Shown piece after piece: positions 12,144-24,453 of a stretch of DNA of 64,000 bases (position 1 is the first letter of the stretch; every line of letters begins with the position of its first letter). The DNA comes from Marsupella aquatica (lineage: Eukaryota; Marchantiophyta). The position numbers were made by a program, and so were the translations under genes. The notes beneath the pieces were generated by a model. The model saw nothing but the letters and a program-made list of their open reading frames with translations, ran no database searches and was not told where the DNA came from. Location: positions 7,564,001-7,628,000 of the forward strand of contig OZ316893.1 in the NCBI GenBank assembly GCA_973895155.1, written 5' to 3'.

Positions 12144-15100
12144 ATGCGGGTGCCTTGGGGGAAGCTGGGAGCCCTCTCCCACAAGATAAATCCTCTTGGA
12201 GCTCTGTCCCAAAGCCATCATCAACAGGGCGGATCCGATGTGCCCAGAAATGGGCATCAATCGACAAGAAATGTGGATACGAATGCGACCACTACTCACA
12301 CTGCTCCAGGGGCTCCAAAGAGCAGGTGGAATCTGCGATCTTCCAGTCGAATGAATCGGTCGAATTCAGCAGAAAAGAATGATATACAGCTTCAACAACA
12401 GAACGGAAACGAGGTTAAAGTTGATATCCCCGAAGAAGAAAATTCGGACTTGCTCGGCGAGATTGTCATGTCTGGAATGTTGCACCTACCTGGCAAGCTG
12501 ATCCACACAAACGTGGGCCACGCCGAGGTCACTGCAAAGCTTACGACCAAGGCATTTTTGTGGTCTCTGCACTGCCTACGCCTGGAAGACATTGTTGCGG
12601 TTCGTTCCCGGCCATCCTCTGTAACAGTTCTTCGTTCCTCTTTCCAATTTTACAATTTGGCATATCGAGACTGTGAGTGAGGTCCACGCAACGCAAGAAA
12701 TTCGATCCTGTCTTATTGTAATAGAACAAACTCTCTGAAGGACACCCACAGGAAATGGCTGTTACCTGTTCACTGACTTGGAAAGTTCGGGACAACTTAG
12801 CGTGGCTTAAGGGCCACTAGGAAGTGAGAGTACGTTCGAAAAAAGTGCACATCAGTAGCCAACTGCGTAGGAGGTAGATTCTTGATTTATCTTAAAAGCA
12901 GAAGTTTGGAGAATCTGGCTAGCGGTCTGTGGGATGAAATCTTGCGACATGATGTAATGAGAATGAATTTCAGATTAGGTCTCCAATGCATTCTTTCACC
13001 TTGCTTTCGCAGGTGTCCTGTTACAATGGCAGTAAGCGATTCACAGTTCATTCGTACGCCTCTGTAAGAACGAGGTGGGTGCCTAAGGCTTTTGGAAAGG
13101 CACGCCGTTGCAGATCAGATATGCACTTCTATGCGTCTAAACCAGAGGAGGCATTGGGATGGGTGGCTGCCTTTGCGCAACAAGGGTGTTACATCAATTT
13201 TCTCTCGAATCCAAACCCATCCAAGAAGGGGTCTGCGGGAGACGATGGAGTTTCTTCGGCCAAAGCAACTGTAAAATGCCGAGCTCCCCCGCAGATGCTA
13301 GTAGTTCTGAACCCAAAGTCTGGACGAGGACTTGCCCGCAAGGTTTTTCGCAAGAAAGTGCAGCCAATTCTAGAGGTATAAAATCTTGAGCCTGCTTCTC
13401 TGACGTAAGTTTATTTTGATATCTAATATTGATGTTCTTTCCTCTGCATTTCTGTAAATGAAGGATTCATTTTCAATCTGTTTTGCGAACAGCTTGCAGG
13501 GTTCAAGCTGACAGTGGTGGAGACTACTGGCGCAAGACACGCTCAAAAGATGGCAGAGCAGCTCGACCTCACAACTTGCCCTGATGGTATCACGGCCCTA
13601 CTGTCCTACATTTGCATCCTTTGCATTATTTGTATATTTGTGATCTAGGGCGTATTAGATCAAAACTCCCATGAATAGTAATTGCCTGGTCTTGGCACCG
13701 TCCTAGGGTAAATGGAGTTGAACTTAATGGATAAGCAACTCCGTTGCTATCGTCCACTCCCAACTCGCTTCCTTTCCTCGCAGAGCGCCGTTCGCACAGT
13801 CACTGTGCAATGGCTTCGCCCTAAAGAGTCTGCAAATAAAAAGTGGGGTTAAGTAACGTAGGAAATCGTTGTTTTAGTAGCTGAAGAAGTAAGCGTCTCT
13901 TGGAGCTGAGTTGTCAATCCTATCGTGCCTTGACAGCTAGTTTGTCACATTAAATGGGGGTGCGTTCCTACTGTTAATCCCCTGCACTGTCAGGCTCCTC
14001 GTGAGCAGCCAGTGTCACAGTACGGAAGTTACCCCTGATGAACAGACTTACGTTGCTGAGTACTCCATAGGTGCAGAGCTCTCATGATGGGGGGCCTTGT
14101 AACAGGCCTTCTTAAACGTGAAGCTATCCACAGGTCTTGAGGGCTGCGAAATTCAAGAATACCATCTGATTATGGTGCAGGTATCATATGTGTCGGGGGA
14201 GACGGCATCATCAATGAGGTTTGTTTTATATCCTATATCAGATGGAGTGGACAAGTGTTCCTCATCGTTCTTGGCACAGGACCATCATTTTCCAATTAGA
14301 ATTAGTTAAAATCGGATTCCATGGAAAACATGAGGGAACCGAAAATTATCGTCACTTTCTCTGAGCTCGCATCTGAATTTTGGCGAGTAAAGTCCAATTG
14401 AAATGTTTTAAGAAATTATAGGTTTCGTGGGAATGTTTCCTAACTCAAGCGTGGCCATGTGCAAGTGACTTTTGTAAGATTGCCGGGAGTATGGATTTCA
14501 TGAGCTCATGCGAAGCACATCGTTCTTGCTTTATGACAATTTAATTTGAAGCCTTCTGGCAGTGCAGGTCTTGAATGGTCTACTTGGTAGACACGATGCT
14601 GCACGAGCTTCCACAATTCCCATAGGCATAATACCTGCTGGCTCTGACAACTCCTTAGTGTGGACTATTCTTGGTGTTAAGGACCCTACTGCAGCAGCTT
14701 TGGCTATAGTAAAGGTCTTTAGTCTATCCTGGATCCCTGTCATCATTAGTTAAATCTTTTCCCGTTTCTCTTAATTGCCACCCTGCCTGCGAAAAAGCTC
14801 TAGATGTTCGTAGCTCTAAATGTGTGTTTCTCTGCATCCAGTAAGAAGGTGAGCAGCCTAGTAATAATCAAATGTTTACTGTCCTTGCTGTGAATCTGCT
14901 CTGTCACAATGGTTCATTGTTGAAGGACAGCTTGTGAATATTAATCTCTCTATTTGCTGAGTGCGGGTTGTGATTTGTTCTTAACAGGGAGGGACAGTTG
15001 CTACAGATGTATTCACAGTTGAGTGGACAAAAACCGGTGCAACACACCTTGGCCACACAGTCACCTATTATGGCTTCATGAGTGATGGTAAAACCTCATA

Positions 15101-16694
15101 TTCTGCTTTGTTTTGTTGTGGTTTTGTTTCCTTTTCTCAACACTTATCAAGATTTTGGCTAGTTAGAGGGGTTCTTGCCATGCTCCATGCCCGTGCTCCT
15201 ACAGCACATGACAAACTTCTGTGAAAGGTTTGGTTTGTCGGGTTTGTTCAGTTTTGTACAGTTGAATGCAGTGACTTTGGGAAATAATGTCTTTGGTTTG
15301 TCCTTTTGTAACAGTGCTGGAGCTCTCTGCAAAATATCAAGGTCGATTTGGACCGTTGAGGTACTTTGTGGCTGGTGCAATTCGTCTCCTCCACATCCCT
15401 AAGTACAGATGTGACGTGCGGTTTCTTCCTTCAGAAGATTTAGAGGTTAAAACAGTGGATTCTTTAGAGAACCCATTGGATGCTGATAAGGGTCCGATAT
15501 ATGACAGTGACACGGACATCGTGGCTGAGCCAAGACTGAGTAATATGGACGGTATGCTGCCCTCGCATAGCAGGATAGGCAGCGAAATAGACTTCTTTGG
15601 GGTTCCAACAGATGCAGCAAATGAGCCGTCAGATTACGTACGTGGTCTGGATTACAAGGCAAAGAGGTCTCCGTCTGGAGGTCGGTATTCGTCACCTGCT
15701 GTACTCGAGGAAGTTGTTGCAGTTCACTCATTAGCAGGAGCAGCCAGCCCATCCCCCCGGTCTCGTTCACGAAGTAAGTCACGGTCTGACGGTGGCTCCG
15801 GATTGAGTGTTATGACTCCAGATATGATACGAAGCTCCAGGTCTTCGCCACAGCTTGTAAACGCTGAAACAGGAGTGGGTGGTGGCTGCTTGGGTGACAA
15901 CATTACTAACAGTCTAGGTAGAAGGTGGGGACCATTGGAGGGAGTATATGATCCCAAGGTTGGAAGTACCGCACAGATTGAGCCCGTCTTCCGGATCCCG
16001 AATGAACAAACTGGTGAAGAGTGGGTGGTGAGACAAGGTCCCTTTCTTGGGGTTATGATTTGCAATCACGAATGCAAAACAGTACAGTGTCTGGAATCCC
16101 AAGCAATGGCACCTACTGCTGAGTATGACGATGGCACTCTGGACTTGCTATTGGTGCGGTGTGTGGGCCGATTTCAGCTTCTTCGCTTTCTCATCGCAAT
16201 GCAATTCAACCGCCATTTGTCGTTACCTTTTGTGGAGTACATTAAGGCAAGGCTTGCTCTTTTGAATCGTCTTCTGCGCAAACATTCTGATTGAAAAGTT
16301 GATTAGTGTAATCGTATCATTCGCATCCAGACCTGTGAAACTAGACTTGACACCGGGTTGGCTATCTCGCTGAATGCTCATATTCTTCACGGGACGTTCT
16401 CATCTGATAGCTTAGGGATTTTATTGTATTGAGTAGCTTTCGTGTGAACGGACGAATTTTTCGATTTTGATGTCGGAGAAATGCTGAAGGCTATTGATCC
16501 GGATTCCCTCACTGCATTTGACGTGACTGTTGTTGTTCTTGTTTCAGGTCAAATCAGTGATACTAACCCCAAGCAAGAAAGGGCATCTTAGATGTGGTAT
16601 AGATGGTGAGCTGTTGACTCTAGATGGGCCCATAACGACAACCGTTCTTCCCTATCAATGTCAACTCATTGGTTCTGCAAGAAAACGTTCATAG
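12144..16694 (+). CDS. LCBK1: Sphingoid long-chain-base kinase (8 exons)
   Basis: This enzyme phosphorylates sphingoid bases such as phytosphingosine, making lipid signals. Exons are 12144-12599, 13013-13375, 13493-13586, 14181-14218, 14568-14714, 14988-15087, 15315-16246 and 16548-16694, giving 758 residues, close to the roughly 763 of the Arabidopsis protein. The diacylglycerol-kinase-type catalytic fold starts at MLVVLNPKSGRG (about residue 247). The nucleotide loop GGDG is at about 310-313 and is followed by IPAGSDNSLVW. SDVLELSAKY and GPLRYFVAG follow, then a long Ser/Arg-rich insert and the C-terminal ICNHECKTVQ, DDGTLDLLLV and CGIDGEL blocks. The last intron (16247-16547) has a GC donor, AAG|GCAAGG. 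Reading through it would give a false stop at 16292. The ATG at 12144 is the first in the frame after a stop at 12075. The N-terminal 60 residues are poorly conserved, so the start is less sure than the rest. Confidence 0.95.
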
Positions 16695-17640
16695 TTCAAG
16701 GCACCTTATGAGAGTTGTTTGAGGTATTCATTTGCTGCTAAACGGATTTGTGTAGGTAATTTGTTATCCGCGCTAGAGGTAGGTTTTCCTAAGCCTCTGC
16801 TCGATCAATGGGTAAACGTTGAAGGTGGTTCAACAATATAGGATTGTTTGTAGGTGATGTTGTAAGTACCCTTGCCCTGTTAGCGGTGATACTTGTGGGT
16901 GTAGAAAGAACCTTAGGGAATAATGAATTTAAAGGTGTGGTAAGGCATTTGTGAATATGGAGAGGTTGACGTTGTTCAAGAATTGCATGTAATAGTATCC
17001 TTCTGACGTTATCTAGAGACACAAATGTGTCATTGACTCTGTAGAATAGTGTACCATTCTGTGGGTTGAGTTTTATATAAGCCTGCTGAAGCAATTTTTT
17101 AGTATGTAATCAAATAAAACGGAAAAAGTGCTTGAACACCTTTTCCTCAGTGTTTCTGCGCGGACTCGTTAACGTGTCCATAATGTTTGTTCCTATTGTA
17201 GTGATGATTTGTCTTCTGCATTGAGTCTGATTATGAAGTTTTGTCCGTTTGATATCCGATTAGTGCAACTGTGTGAACTCGTTTTTTAAATTACTGCAAA
17301 CTAGAGAGAGCCTCAGCCTATATCTTGGTCTTAGTTCCGTATGTGAAGTCCTTTTCATTTCACAGGAAGTCTACATTCGGTTCCATGCAGGTGTAGCGTT
17401 CATGTGGATTCCCTTCAGAATTTCATCGTTCCTGATCTCGGTAGATACCTTCTAATTTTGCAAATCCAAACTCTATAATTGGGCTCAAGAAGACAGATTC
17501 CGTGCTGTTGGTGGGTGATGAGGTGTACAGGCTGCACCTACAGTTCCCCCTTTCGAAAAGCATAATGAGGGGTGAACATACGGAAGAATTCCCTTGTTTT
17601 CTTCCTTTCATATCTGTCAGTGATACTGAATGTCCAACTT
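16695..17640 (+). other. 3' UTR and flank of LCBK1
   Basis: This holds the likely 3' UTR of the kinase. AATAAA-like signals occur near 17112 (ATCAAATAAAACG). No further exon or domain was found. Confidence 0.45.
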
Positions 17641-17797
17641 CCCTGGCCGCAAGTGTTTAGGGTTTAGAATGTCCAACAGCTGTGTAAAACTTGTTGTCAT
17701 TGACAACTATAATAAGGGATCCTTGCCTCCTTCATCCTAATACCAAAAAGAAGCTCCTGAGCAGCAAAGATCCACAGTTGTTAGATTCGATTAGCTT

Positions 17798-17884
17798 AGC
17801 TGTTTGATTCTATTACCTGCTGTTTGATTCTATTACCTGTTTTCTATTCTATTAGCTGTTTGATTCTATTACCTGTTTTCTATG
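17798..17884. repeat. GATTCTATTA microsatellite
   Basis: Short units CTGTTTGATTCTATTACC and TTTTCTATTCTATTAG alternate. This is a low-complexity tandem array. Confidence 0.7.
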
Positions 17885-17917
17885 ACCATTGATAGAGTAA
17901 ATGTGCACCCCTAACAG

Positions 17918-18078
17918 ATATGTGCTTCCCAACTCACTTTCAAGTTTTTGAAGCTCTATATATGGTGAACCCACCTTTCACATTTTGTCTTATTAAGATT
18001 TACATATGTGCTTCCGAACTCACTTTCAAGTTTTTGAAGCTCCTATATATGGTGAACCCACCTTTCACATTTTGTCTT
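17918..18078. repeat. Two-copy 86-bp tandem repeat
   Basis: Both units run ATATGTGCTTCC, AACTCACTTTCAAG, TATATATGGTGAACCC and TTTCACATTTTGTCTT, starting at about 17918 and 18004. The fragment TTCCCAACTCACTTTCAAG recurs at 20506, so the unit belongs to a wider family. Confidence 0.85.
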
Positions 18079-21000
18079 CTTCTGATTTTGTATCATGTAT
18101 TTTTATTTCAGTGTGCCTTATCAAGGGGGCAGCCTTTGTATCATATACATTTTTTATTGATGTTTAGACCCTTTAAGTTTAGGTATTCTAGAGTATTTTG
18201 AACTTATTTTGGCAGCCTCCTTACAACTTTTAAAGTTTGTGATCTCTTTGAGACATGACTCCCACCAAGAGGACCACCACTTGAACAAAGTATTCATTTC
18301 TGAATAACATGAACACATAGTGTTTTAAGTTCCCCATGTGTTTCTTTCCTAAGTTTATGTTTTTTTATTGAAATGAGTGTCATTCATAAGGTACATTGAA
18401 TTAAGTGCACATCATAGCATCCTTGTGTCATAAAACTTGACTGTGCTTTTTCATTGGTCACTGTGCTTTTCATGGCATTTATTTTACTGACATTATTTTG
18501 TCCTTCTAGTTATGTTCTCATATTTTATTTACTTTCAAATCATTACAAGACAAAAAAAAAAATCAAGCATGTTCCAGGATGAGCATGCTATATGATATAG
18601 CCAAAAAACATGTAAGTGTAGTGGTCAACATTTACACAATTTTCACTGATTACCAACATATGAGCAAAATCAAACTCTTTTGTGGTAATTGTCTGCAATG
18701 AGGTTTCTCTGCATAATAGAGCGTTGTAGGGTTGTGCTGGTGCCCAAGGTTTAGGGGTGCGCTGGTGCCCTTGGACGATTAAATGCTACAACTCCCTCAA
18801 GACAGGGTATTATTAACACATAACCCATGTCTGAGCATGGGCACAATGGCATGGACACTGCCTCCACTGCTGTAAGCTTAAGGGTGGGAGGCACCCAAAG
18901 AAAAGGTGCAAGAGCCCTGTATATTACAATTTAGAGAAAGGGGCAAATTAATGATAAGGGCCAAACAAAGTACACTAAAGTAAAAGCAAAGAATATACCT
19001 GCATTTCAGGAGACCTTTGGACTTCAAGCTACTTATATATGAACCCTAAATATCATACTGCCTGAACAAAGAGGGCCAACCAGGAGACAGGATCCCAAAG
19101 GCCAAAGACCAATACAGAGGAGAACACAAAACCTGAGGAGTACCAAATAGCAAACAGCACGAGAGTACCCACAAACAGCAAAAGTAACTAAATTCCTATT
19201 GTTCCTCAAACTGGAACTATGACTGCCCGGTAACTTTTGAAACGTTCTCACACATTATATTTTTGCAGAGTCTCACACACCTGGCAAATGCTGGCCCCCT
19301 ATATCTTCGTTTATGTGGACCCACCCCTACAACTCGTTCCTTGTCTTATTATGTTATGCTTTATAATAAAGTAGTTGACACAGGAGACCGACGCACTCCT
19401 GCTATAGCTCAAAAAGACTTCAAAACATTAAAGTAGCCTATCTATAAGTGTTGTGCCCTTTCCATGTACGTCTGTTTAAAAAACAATTCGATGAGATGTT
19501 TCAGCTTTTGTCTAATAAAAACCTTTTATGGGAATGGTGACTTCACACCTCATCTCAAATAACAAGTGATCGAGGTTAAAGGAAATAGAGTGGTTCTTTT
19601 CCCAACGTAACCCATCCGTCTTTTGTCCTAGTATAGCTCGTAAGGTTCACATGGTAGAGAATCCTCCCCTTTATAGACTATGAAATGAAATTGGGAGCAT
19701 TATGTTGTACCTTCTAGACTCAGATTTGTAAAGTGACTGGTATGATATTCCTTTGCAGATATTAAACATTGACACTTGGACAATGAGATCATAGCCTTAG
19801 TACACTTTCTCACCTTTTTGCAAAACCTGTCAGTATATAGATATTGACTGAGATCAAGCTTTCCGTTGGTTTAGATGGATGTTGTTAACTCAGGGCCCAC
19901 TCTACATACCAGTATGCATCGTCCTATTTCCCCTTTTGCTGAGGAATAAGAATCTCTGGTCATACCAAAAGTACTGCTCCAAAACGCCAGTAAATTAGGG
20001 TTGAATTGGAGAATTTGGTGACCATATATTAAGAGTCGACATTGAGAATACTGCAGTCATAATATTGACGGTCCAATTTAGAACAATGTACTGTAGAGTG
20101 CCATCTAGAAAGCCTTAAGCTACAGAAAATTTTCCCAAATACCACACCATTAAGTTTATAGTCTTATGTCTTTGTCTTATTATTTTAACCTTCAAATGCA
20201 CCTGCTACAGAAACCTTTGCCTACCCAGCACCTGGGCAATGGGGAAATTTACAGGCACTAGAACCTAAAAATTGGGGCAGCCAGTTTTCATGCTCCTGCC
20301 CCTGCTTACTGCCTGCACAGTTAGGAGCAACTCTTGCTGGCCAATCCCTTGGGGAACTCAATCAGTATTACTTGTAGGCTGGCCACCCTAGGCTGGCCGG
20401 GAGCCCAACCTGACTGCACTTGATATGAGAATCATTTCCCACCTTCCTTTCCACTGAAGAAATTTCAAGTGCCCACAAGACATTTGATTGTATTCAATGT
20501 GGCACTTCCCAACTCACTTTCAAGCATGCATTTTAACAAAGCATTCAAATTTGAACCAGCAATCCCCTCATTCTGAAATTTGGCAAACTGTCACATCACC
20601 TGCCCTCATCACTTTCATTTACTTGAGTGTGGCCCAGAGGCAAGGGGGATGACATAGTGGCGACTTGTATTTTATTTCAAAGACTTGAGTCCTCCTTTCA
20701 TAGTGGCAAATATCAAGCATAGATCTCAAGCGCATTTTGCTTTGGCAGGTAATCTCCCAATGAAATTAGAGTAAGTGGCCTCTTGCATGCATTCCAATGC
20801 TAGAGCACATCTCCATCAGCAGCACAACTTGTCCAGGTTTCCTCTTGTGCTTCTGAATTGCAAAAGTTACAGCTTTGTATAGTGAACTTTGTGGTATCTT
20901 CACAGGTGTCTTCATCGAGTCCAACTATTGCACTAGTCTTTGAACCTCCTTAGTTCCATGTTTTGGTGACACAGCTGCAGCTAAGAACAAGTGCTCAAAC

Positions 21001-21155
21001 TGATCTTCTCTTTCGATTACTCCGTGGACTCAGTTCCCCAGACCATCTTTGTGCCATGGCCAAACTTTGTACCTAATCATGCAGCCCAGATATTCAGGTG
21101 TATCTCCCCTTCCTTTGTACTTATGCAGCCCAGGTGTTTTGAAACCAATCAGAGT
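18079..21155. other. Long AT-rich intergenic stretch, no gene seen
   Basis: Open frames are all under 75 codons and have no domain. A short local duplication of GTGCTGGTGCCC text lies near 18735-18775. No RNA gene or complete transposon was recognised. Confidence 0.4.
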
Positions 21156-21313
21156 AATCTGATTGGTACATAGGAATAATCTCTGATTTTTGCCCATTCA
21201 AAAGTGTACTCTGATTGGTACATAGGAATCATCTCTTATTTTTGCCCATCCAAAAGTATACTCTGATTGGTACATAGGAATAATCTCTGATTTTTTCAAT
21301 TCAAAAGTGCTCT
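21156..21313. repeat. Three-copy tandem repeat, about 53 bp
   Basis: Each unit contains CTGATTGGTACATAGGAAT, then ATCTCT and TTTTTGCCCATTCAAAAGTG. Units start near 21156, 21209 and 21261, and the last is truncated. Confidence 0.85.
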
Positions 21314-21604
21314 ACCAGATGTTTTTGTAGTGCTTCACTTTGTACCTTGCTGTCTTGAACTCCTTCTATGAGGCAACCAGGAAAGGCCAGTATTGTCAAC
21401 AAACAATTGGTGGCACAGATATATTGCTATCTTGCTTAAGCTTCAATCCTTGTTACTCCCTTCTTCAATTTTCTGCTTCAATAGAGTCATCAAGGATTGC
21501 GCTATCAATGTAAACAATAAGCGGGAAAGTGAACTGCAAAGCCAATTGATTGATCGGTCTACCAATGCGCAAGTGATGGGGGGCAGTGGTCCTATGGAAT
21601 CGAG

Positions 21605-22347
21605 TCACGCACAACACAGTGCAATGTAGTATCCGGGGGAGGGGCCCGAGGTATCAATCATGACCTTGAAAGTTCTTACTGGTGTGGAAGTGCCCCGAAG
21701 CTGCTGCCAGCACAATGTGATGTGATTTTGTTGTACCTTGAATTCCCAGATGAGGAGAGCTCCACAAGGGAGCTCAGCTTCCATGAACACTGGAATTCTC
21801 TCTCTGGGGTTCTGGTGAAGTTCGGGTAACTTGACCAAGTTCCCAATCAGCTTCCAGTACGCCATGGCACAGTTGCCCGGTAGTAGCCCATTCGGTCCAT
21901 CCTCCCACCTAATGAAATTACCATTGACTCCTATCACGTCCGTCATGTGCACAAATCCAACTCTGAATATCCTTCTTTGTGGGTTTTGTGAACACTTAGC
22001 CTGGTTGGGTTGGATATGATTAAGGTGGGGTCTCCAAAGGGGGAGATGCAGCCACCCCTCCCTGTGGCCAGGAGCCGTATGCCGTAGATTCTTTTTTATC
22101 ACATCCCAGCCAGTGCAGATGTTGCACCATACGTGAGACCATCCTTAGGTAGCGTATGGCACTGTGAGACCACCCATGAGAAGTCCTCGATTCCCCACTT
22201 CTGCTTTGAAAGCATCCTGATTTTGTACTGAAGTATGCGTCGTAGGGGGTGGTCCTCCTCTGTCAGGGCCCAGTCTAACTCCCCTTTGCAGGTTGACCTG
22301 TTTAGTGACATTCCCGTTGATGTGCATGTTTGATTGGGTTTGTTCAA
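21605..22347 (-). pseudogene. LINE-type ORF2 C-terminal fragment, broken
   Basis: Two minus-strand frames, 22347-22099 and 22102-21605, read on from each other across a one-base shift near 22105. Together they resemble the region after the reverse transcriptase domain of plant and algal non-LTR retrotransposons: LDWALTEEDHPL, IRMLSKQKW, the tract VIKKNLR, PLW, and a G-x-F-x-W block (NGNFIRWED). No catalytic residues of the polymerase are present. Assignment rests on pattern recall only. Confidence 0.45.
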
Positions 22348-23130
22348 CCCAAGATTCAGCCAGCCTTCTTACTGGGGCATCTCACATATGGCAAGTTTGG
22401 GGAAATTTGCGTGCCAGGGGTACTGGCCCACGGGCCTCCGGATAGGACTGGTCAGGCACCGATTGTAGTGCCCGACCAGTCATGCTCGGGAATTTCCACC
22501 GAAACCCCCGCCTCCGTGATTAACCCTGGTTACATGTATAGGGTTTACAACGATCCTTTGTGCAAACAGCACAACGAGCAGCATATCGTTCACTCTACTT
22601 TATCTCCATTTTCACACTACAGGAATTTGAATCACAAAGCTCCACGTGCGCATTGTCATGCCGAGGGACAGTGCCTCTTATGCACATTGGCATGTCCCTC
22701 GCCTGCCCGCTAGGTATGTAGTTAGGGCTAGTGTACTACCTGAGTTAGCGACATGTTCTTGTAGCAAGTCTGGGCCGTTCTTGAAGCAAATGTGCTTGTT
22801 AGTGTGACGCCAGGACTTTGCTTGCTTAGGGCATGTCTTTCTTTTTTGGTTTTCAGTTCTTCTTGAATCGCTGTTGACAGAGCTCAGACAGTGCTCGTCG
22901 GTTCCGTACACGAGATTCACATAGTGATTCGTTAGATGCTCCCGACCGATCTGGGCATCCTGCCGGTTTTCGATTTGATTTCAGTACAATTGTTTCTCTT
23001 ACGCCTTTTATTCAAGAAGAACTGCCGAGTTAGCGGTGAGGAGAAGAAGATTGCTCGTGGCGATTTCGACAATTTCTGGTGAAGCTGGTGCAATTTCTAT
23101 GGAAAAACGCTGAGCGATGGGGTGGAAGTT
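22348..23130. other. Intergenic region between LINE fragment and element leader
   Basis: No supported coding region was found. The plus-strand frame at 22330-22713 is the complement of the decayed LINE area and has no domain. This stretch may contain more upstream LINE sequence too decayed to read. Confidence 0.35.
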
Positions 23131-23139
23131 ATGACTTTA

Positions 23140-24260
23140 AGTGTATACACTTAAGTATACACTTAAGTCAAACAAGCCCCCCTCCCTCGTTTTCCTTTGC
23201 ATTTTTGCCCAGGCTTTTCTTTTCCGACCGCAACCTGTTTCGCAACTTGCTATTATCGATTGCTGCATCGACGCCGATTGCACAGGGCGCACCCGCGCTC
23301 GCGTTTTTAATGACCTCTTTGGGGCCCTTTTTTGTTTACCGGCCACGACTACCTCGGCCACCGTGCGCCCCTTTTCTTTCGTCCTTTTTTGCCTTGCCAA
23401 GCCTCGAAGTTCCTCCCTCCGTTTGTTTTCCTGCCTTTATCTCGCAAGCTATGCGTATAGGGCATCGTGCCTCCCACTGCCAGCATTTAATTAAGGAGAG
23501 GAGGGGGAGCAAGTACAAGCCGGGAGTCGAGGAGAAGGCATAGAGGCCTATGAGCATTAAATCAGGGGGGAGGGGGGAGTCGAGGCTGGAACGCAAGGAG
23601 AGGAGGGGGACTGGCAGGAGCGAGTGTCCCAGGAGAGGGCACAAGGCCCTATGTTGAATTAAAGAGGGGAGGGGGAGTTCACATTCAATTCCCTTCTCGG
23701 GAGGCCCACAGTGCATTAACGAAGGGGGGGAGAGTTTACGTAGACTCCTTTTGGGAGTCCTCTTGCAGGGCACGAGGCCCTTTCACAACATTAAAGAGAA
23801 GGGGGGGTACAATCGACTCCCTTCTCTTGGGAGTACTTCGGGAGCTCATACGGAGGGGGCGCGAAGCCCTATGCAGGGCTCGTGCCATTAAGAGGGCCCG
23901 ATTTCTTTTGCCCTCACCTCGCCTTGGCTTTTCTCCTCTTTTCGGCCACCTGCGAGCCTGCCTCGACTATTTTCCCCTTTTTTGGCCTTTCTCGTTTTTT
24001 TTGCCGCGCCACGATCGACCTGCTGCCAGTTCCCGGGTCCACATAGGGCCGATGTGTATACACTTACGGGGGCCCCTTTCACGTGTTGCAGGGCCCATTT
24101 CTTTCCGTTTGCTCTTGCTTTGTTCTCGACTACTTGCATAGGGCATCGTGCCGGCCGGTCCTTCCTTTTTTGGGTCCACATAGGGGCCCGACGTATACAC
24201 TTTAAAGGGGCCCAATGTGTACACTTAAGGGGGCCCCTATTCACGTTTTCAAGGGCCCAT
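23140..24260 (+). repeat. Repeat-rich leader with GGGCCC and TATACACTTAAG units
   Basis: From about 23460 to 23900 there are about five units of 65-100 bp. Each carries a G-rich run (GAGGGGAGGGGG), ATTAA, and an inverted GGGC-N-GCCCT pair such as GGCACGAGGCCC. The phrase ATAGGGCATCGTGCC occurs at 23457 and 24138. TATACACTTAAG-like words occur as a direct pair at 23143-23168 and again near 24057, 24194 and 24219, each of the later ones next to GGGGCCC. The block ends just before the gag start of the element below and is best read as its LTR or leader, although no matching 3' copy was found. Confidence 0.5.
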
Positions 24261-24429
24261 TCTTTCAGGATTTCTTTGTTGCCGCCACATGTCATCTGCA
24301 TAGACTTTGATAGTTTCTCAGCGCTTACACATTCTACACATTGCTGCCTTGCACCGTTTGTTTCCTTTGTGGGTTTTATTTCTTAGCCTTGGGGCTGCCA
24401 CTCCTTTTTCTTGTCAATTTCTTTCCCAT

Positions 24430-24447
24430 TGGCACCCCGGGTGAGCA
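24430..24447 (+). other. Candidate primer-binding site
   Basis: TTGGCACCCCGGGTGAGC begins, after one base, with TGG, as retrotransposon primer sites do, and follows a CCCA end that could close an LTR. It lies just before the gag ATG. The matching tRNA was not identified, so support is weak. Confidence 0.25.
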
Positions 24448-24453
24448 TGCAGC

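Noticed and set aside
15287-16294. A 335-codon single-frame gene for the kinase C-terminus
   Set aside because: Its start lies inside an intron and its last 15 codons read into a GC-AG intron. The spliced model restores the family's C-terminus.
23079-24386. Overlapping open frames on both strands of 100-150 codons
   Set aside because: They arise from GC-rich repeats, overlap each other in several frames and contain no domain.
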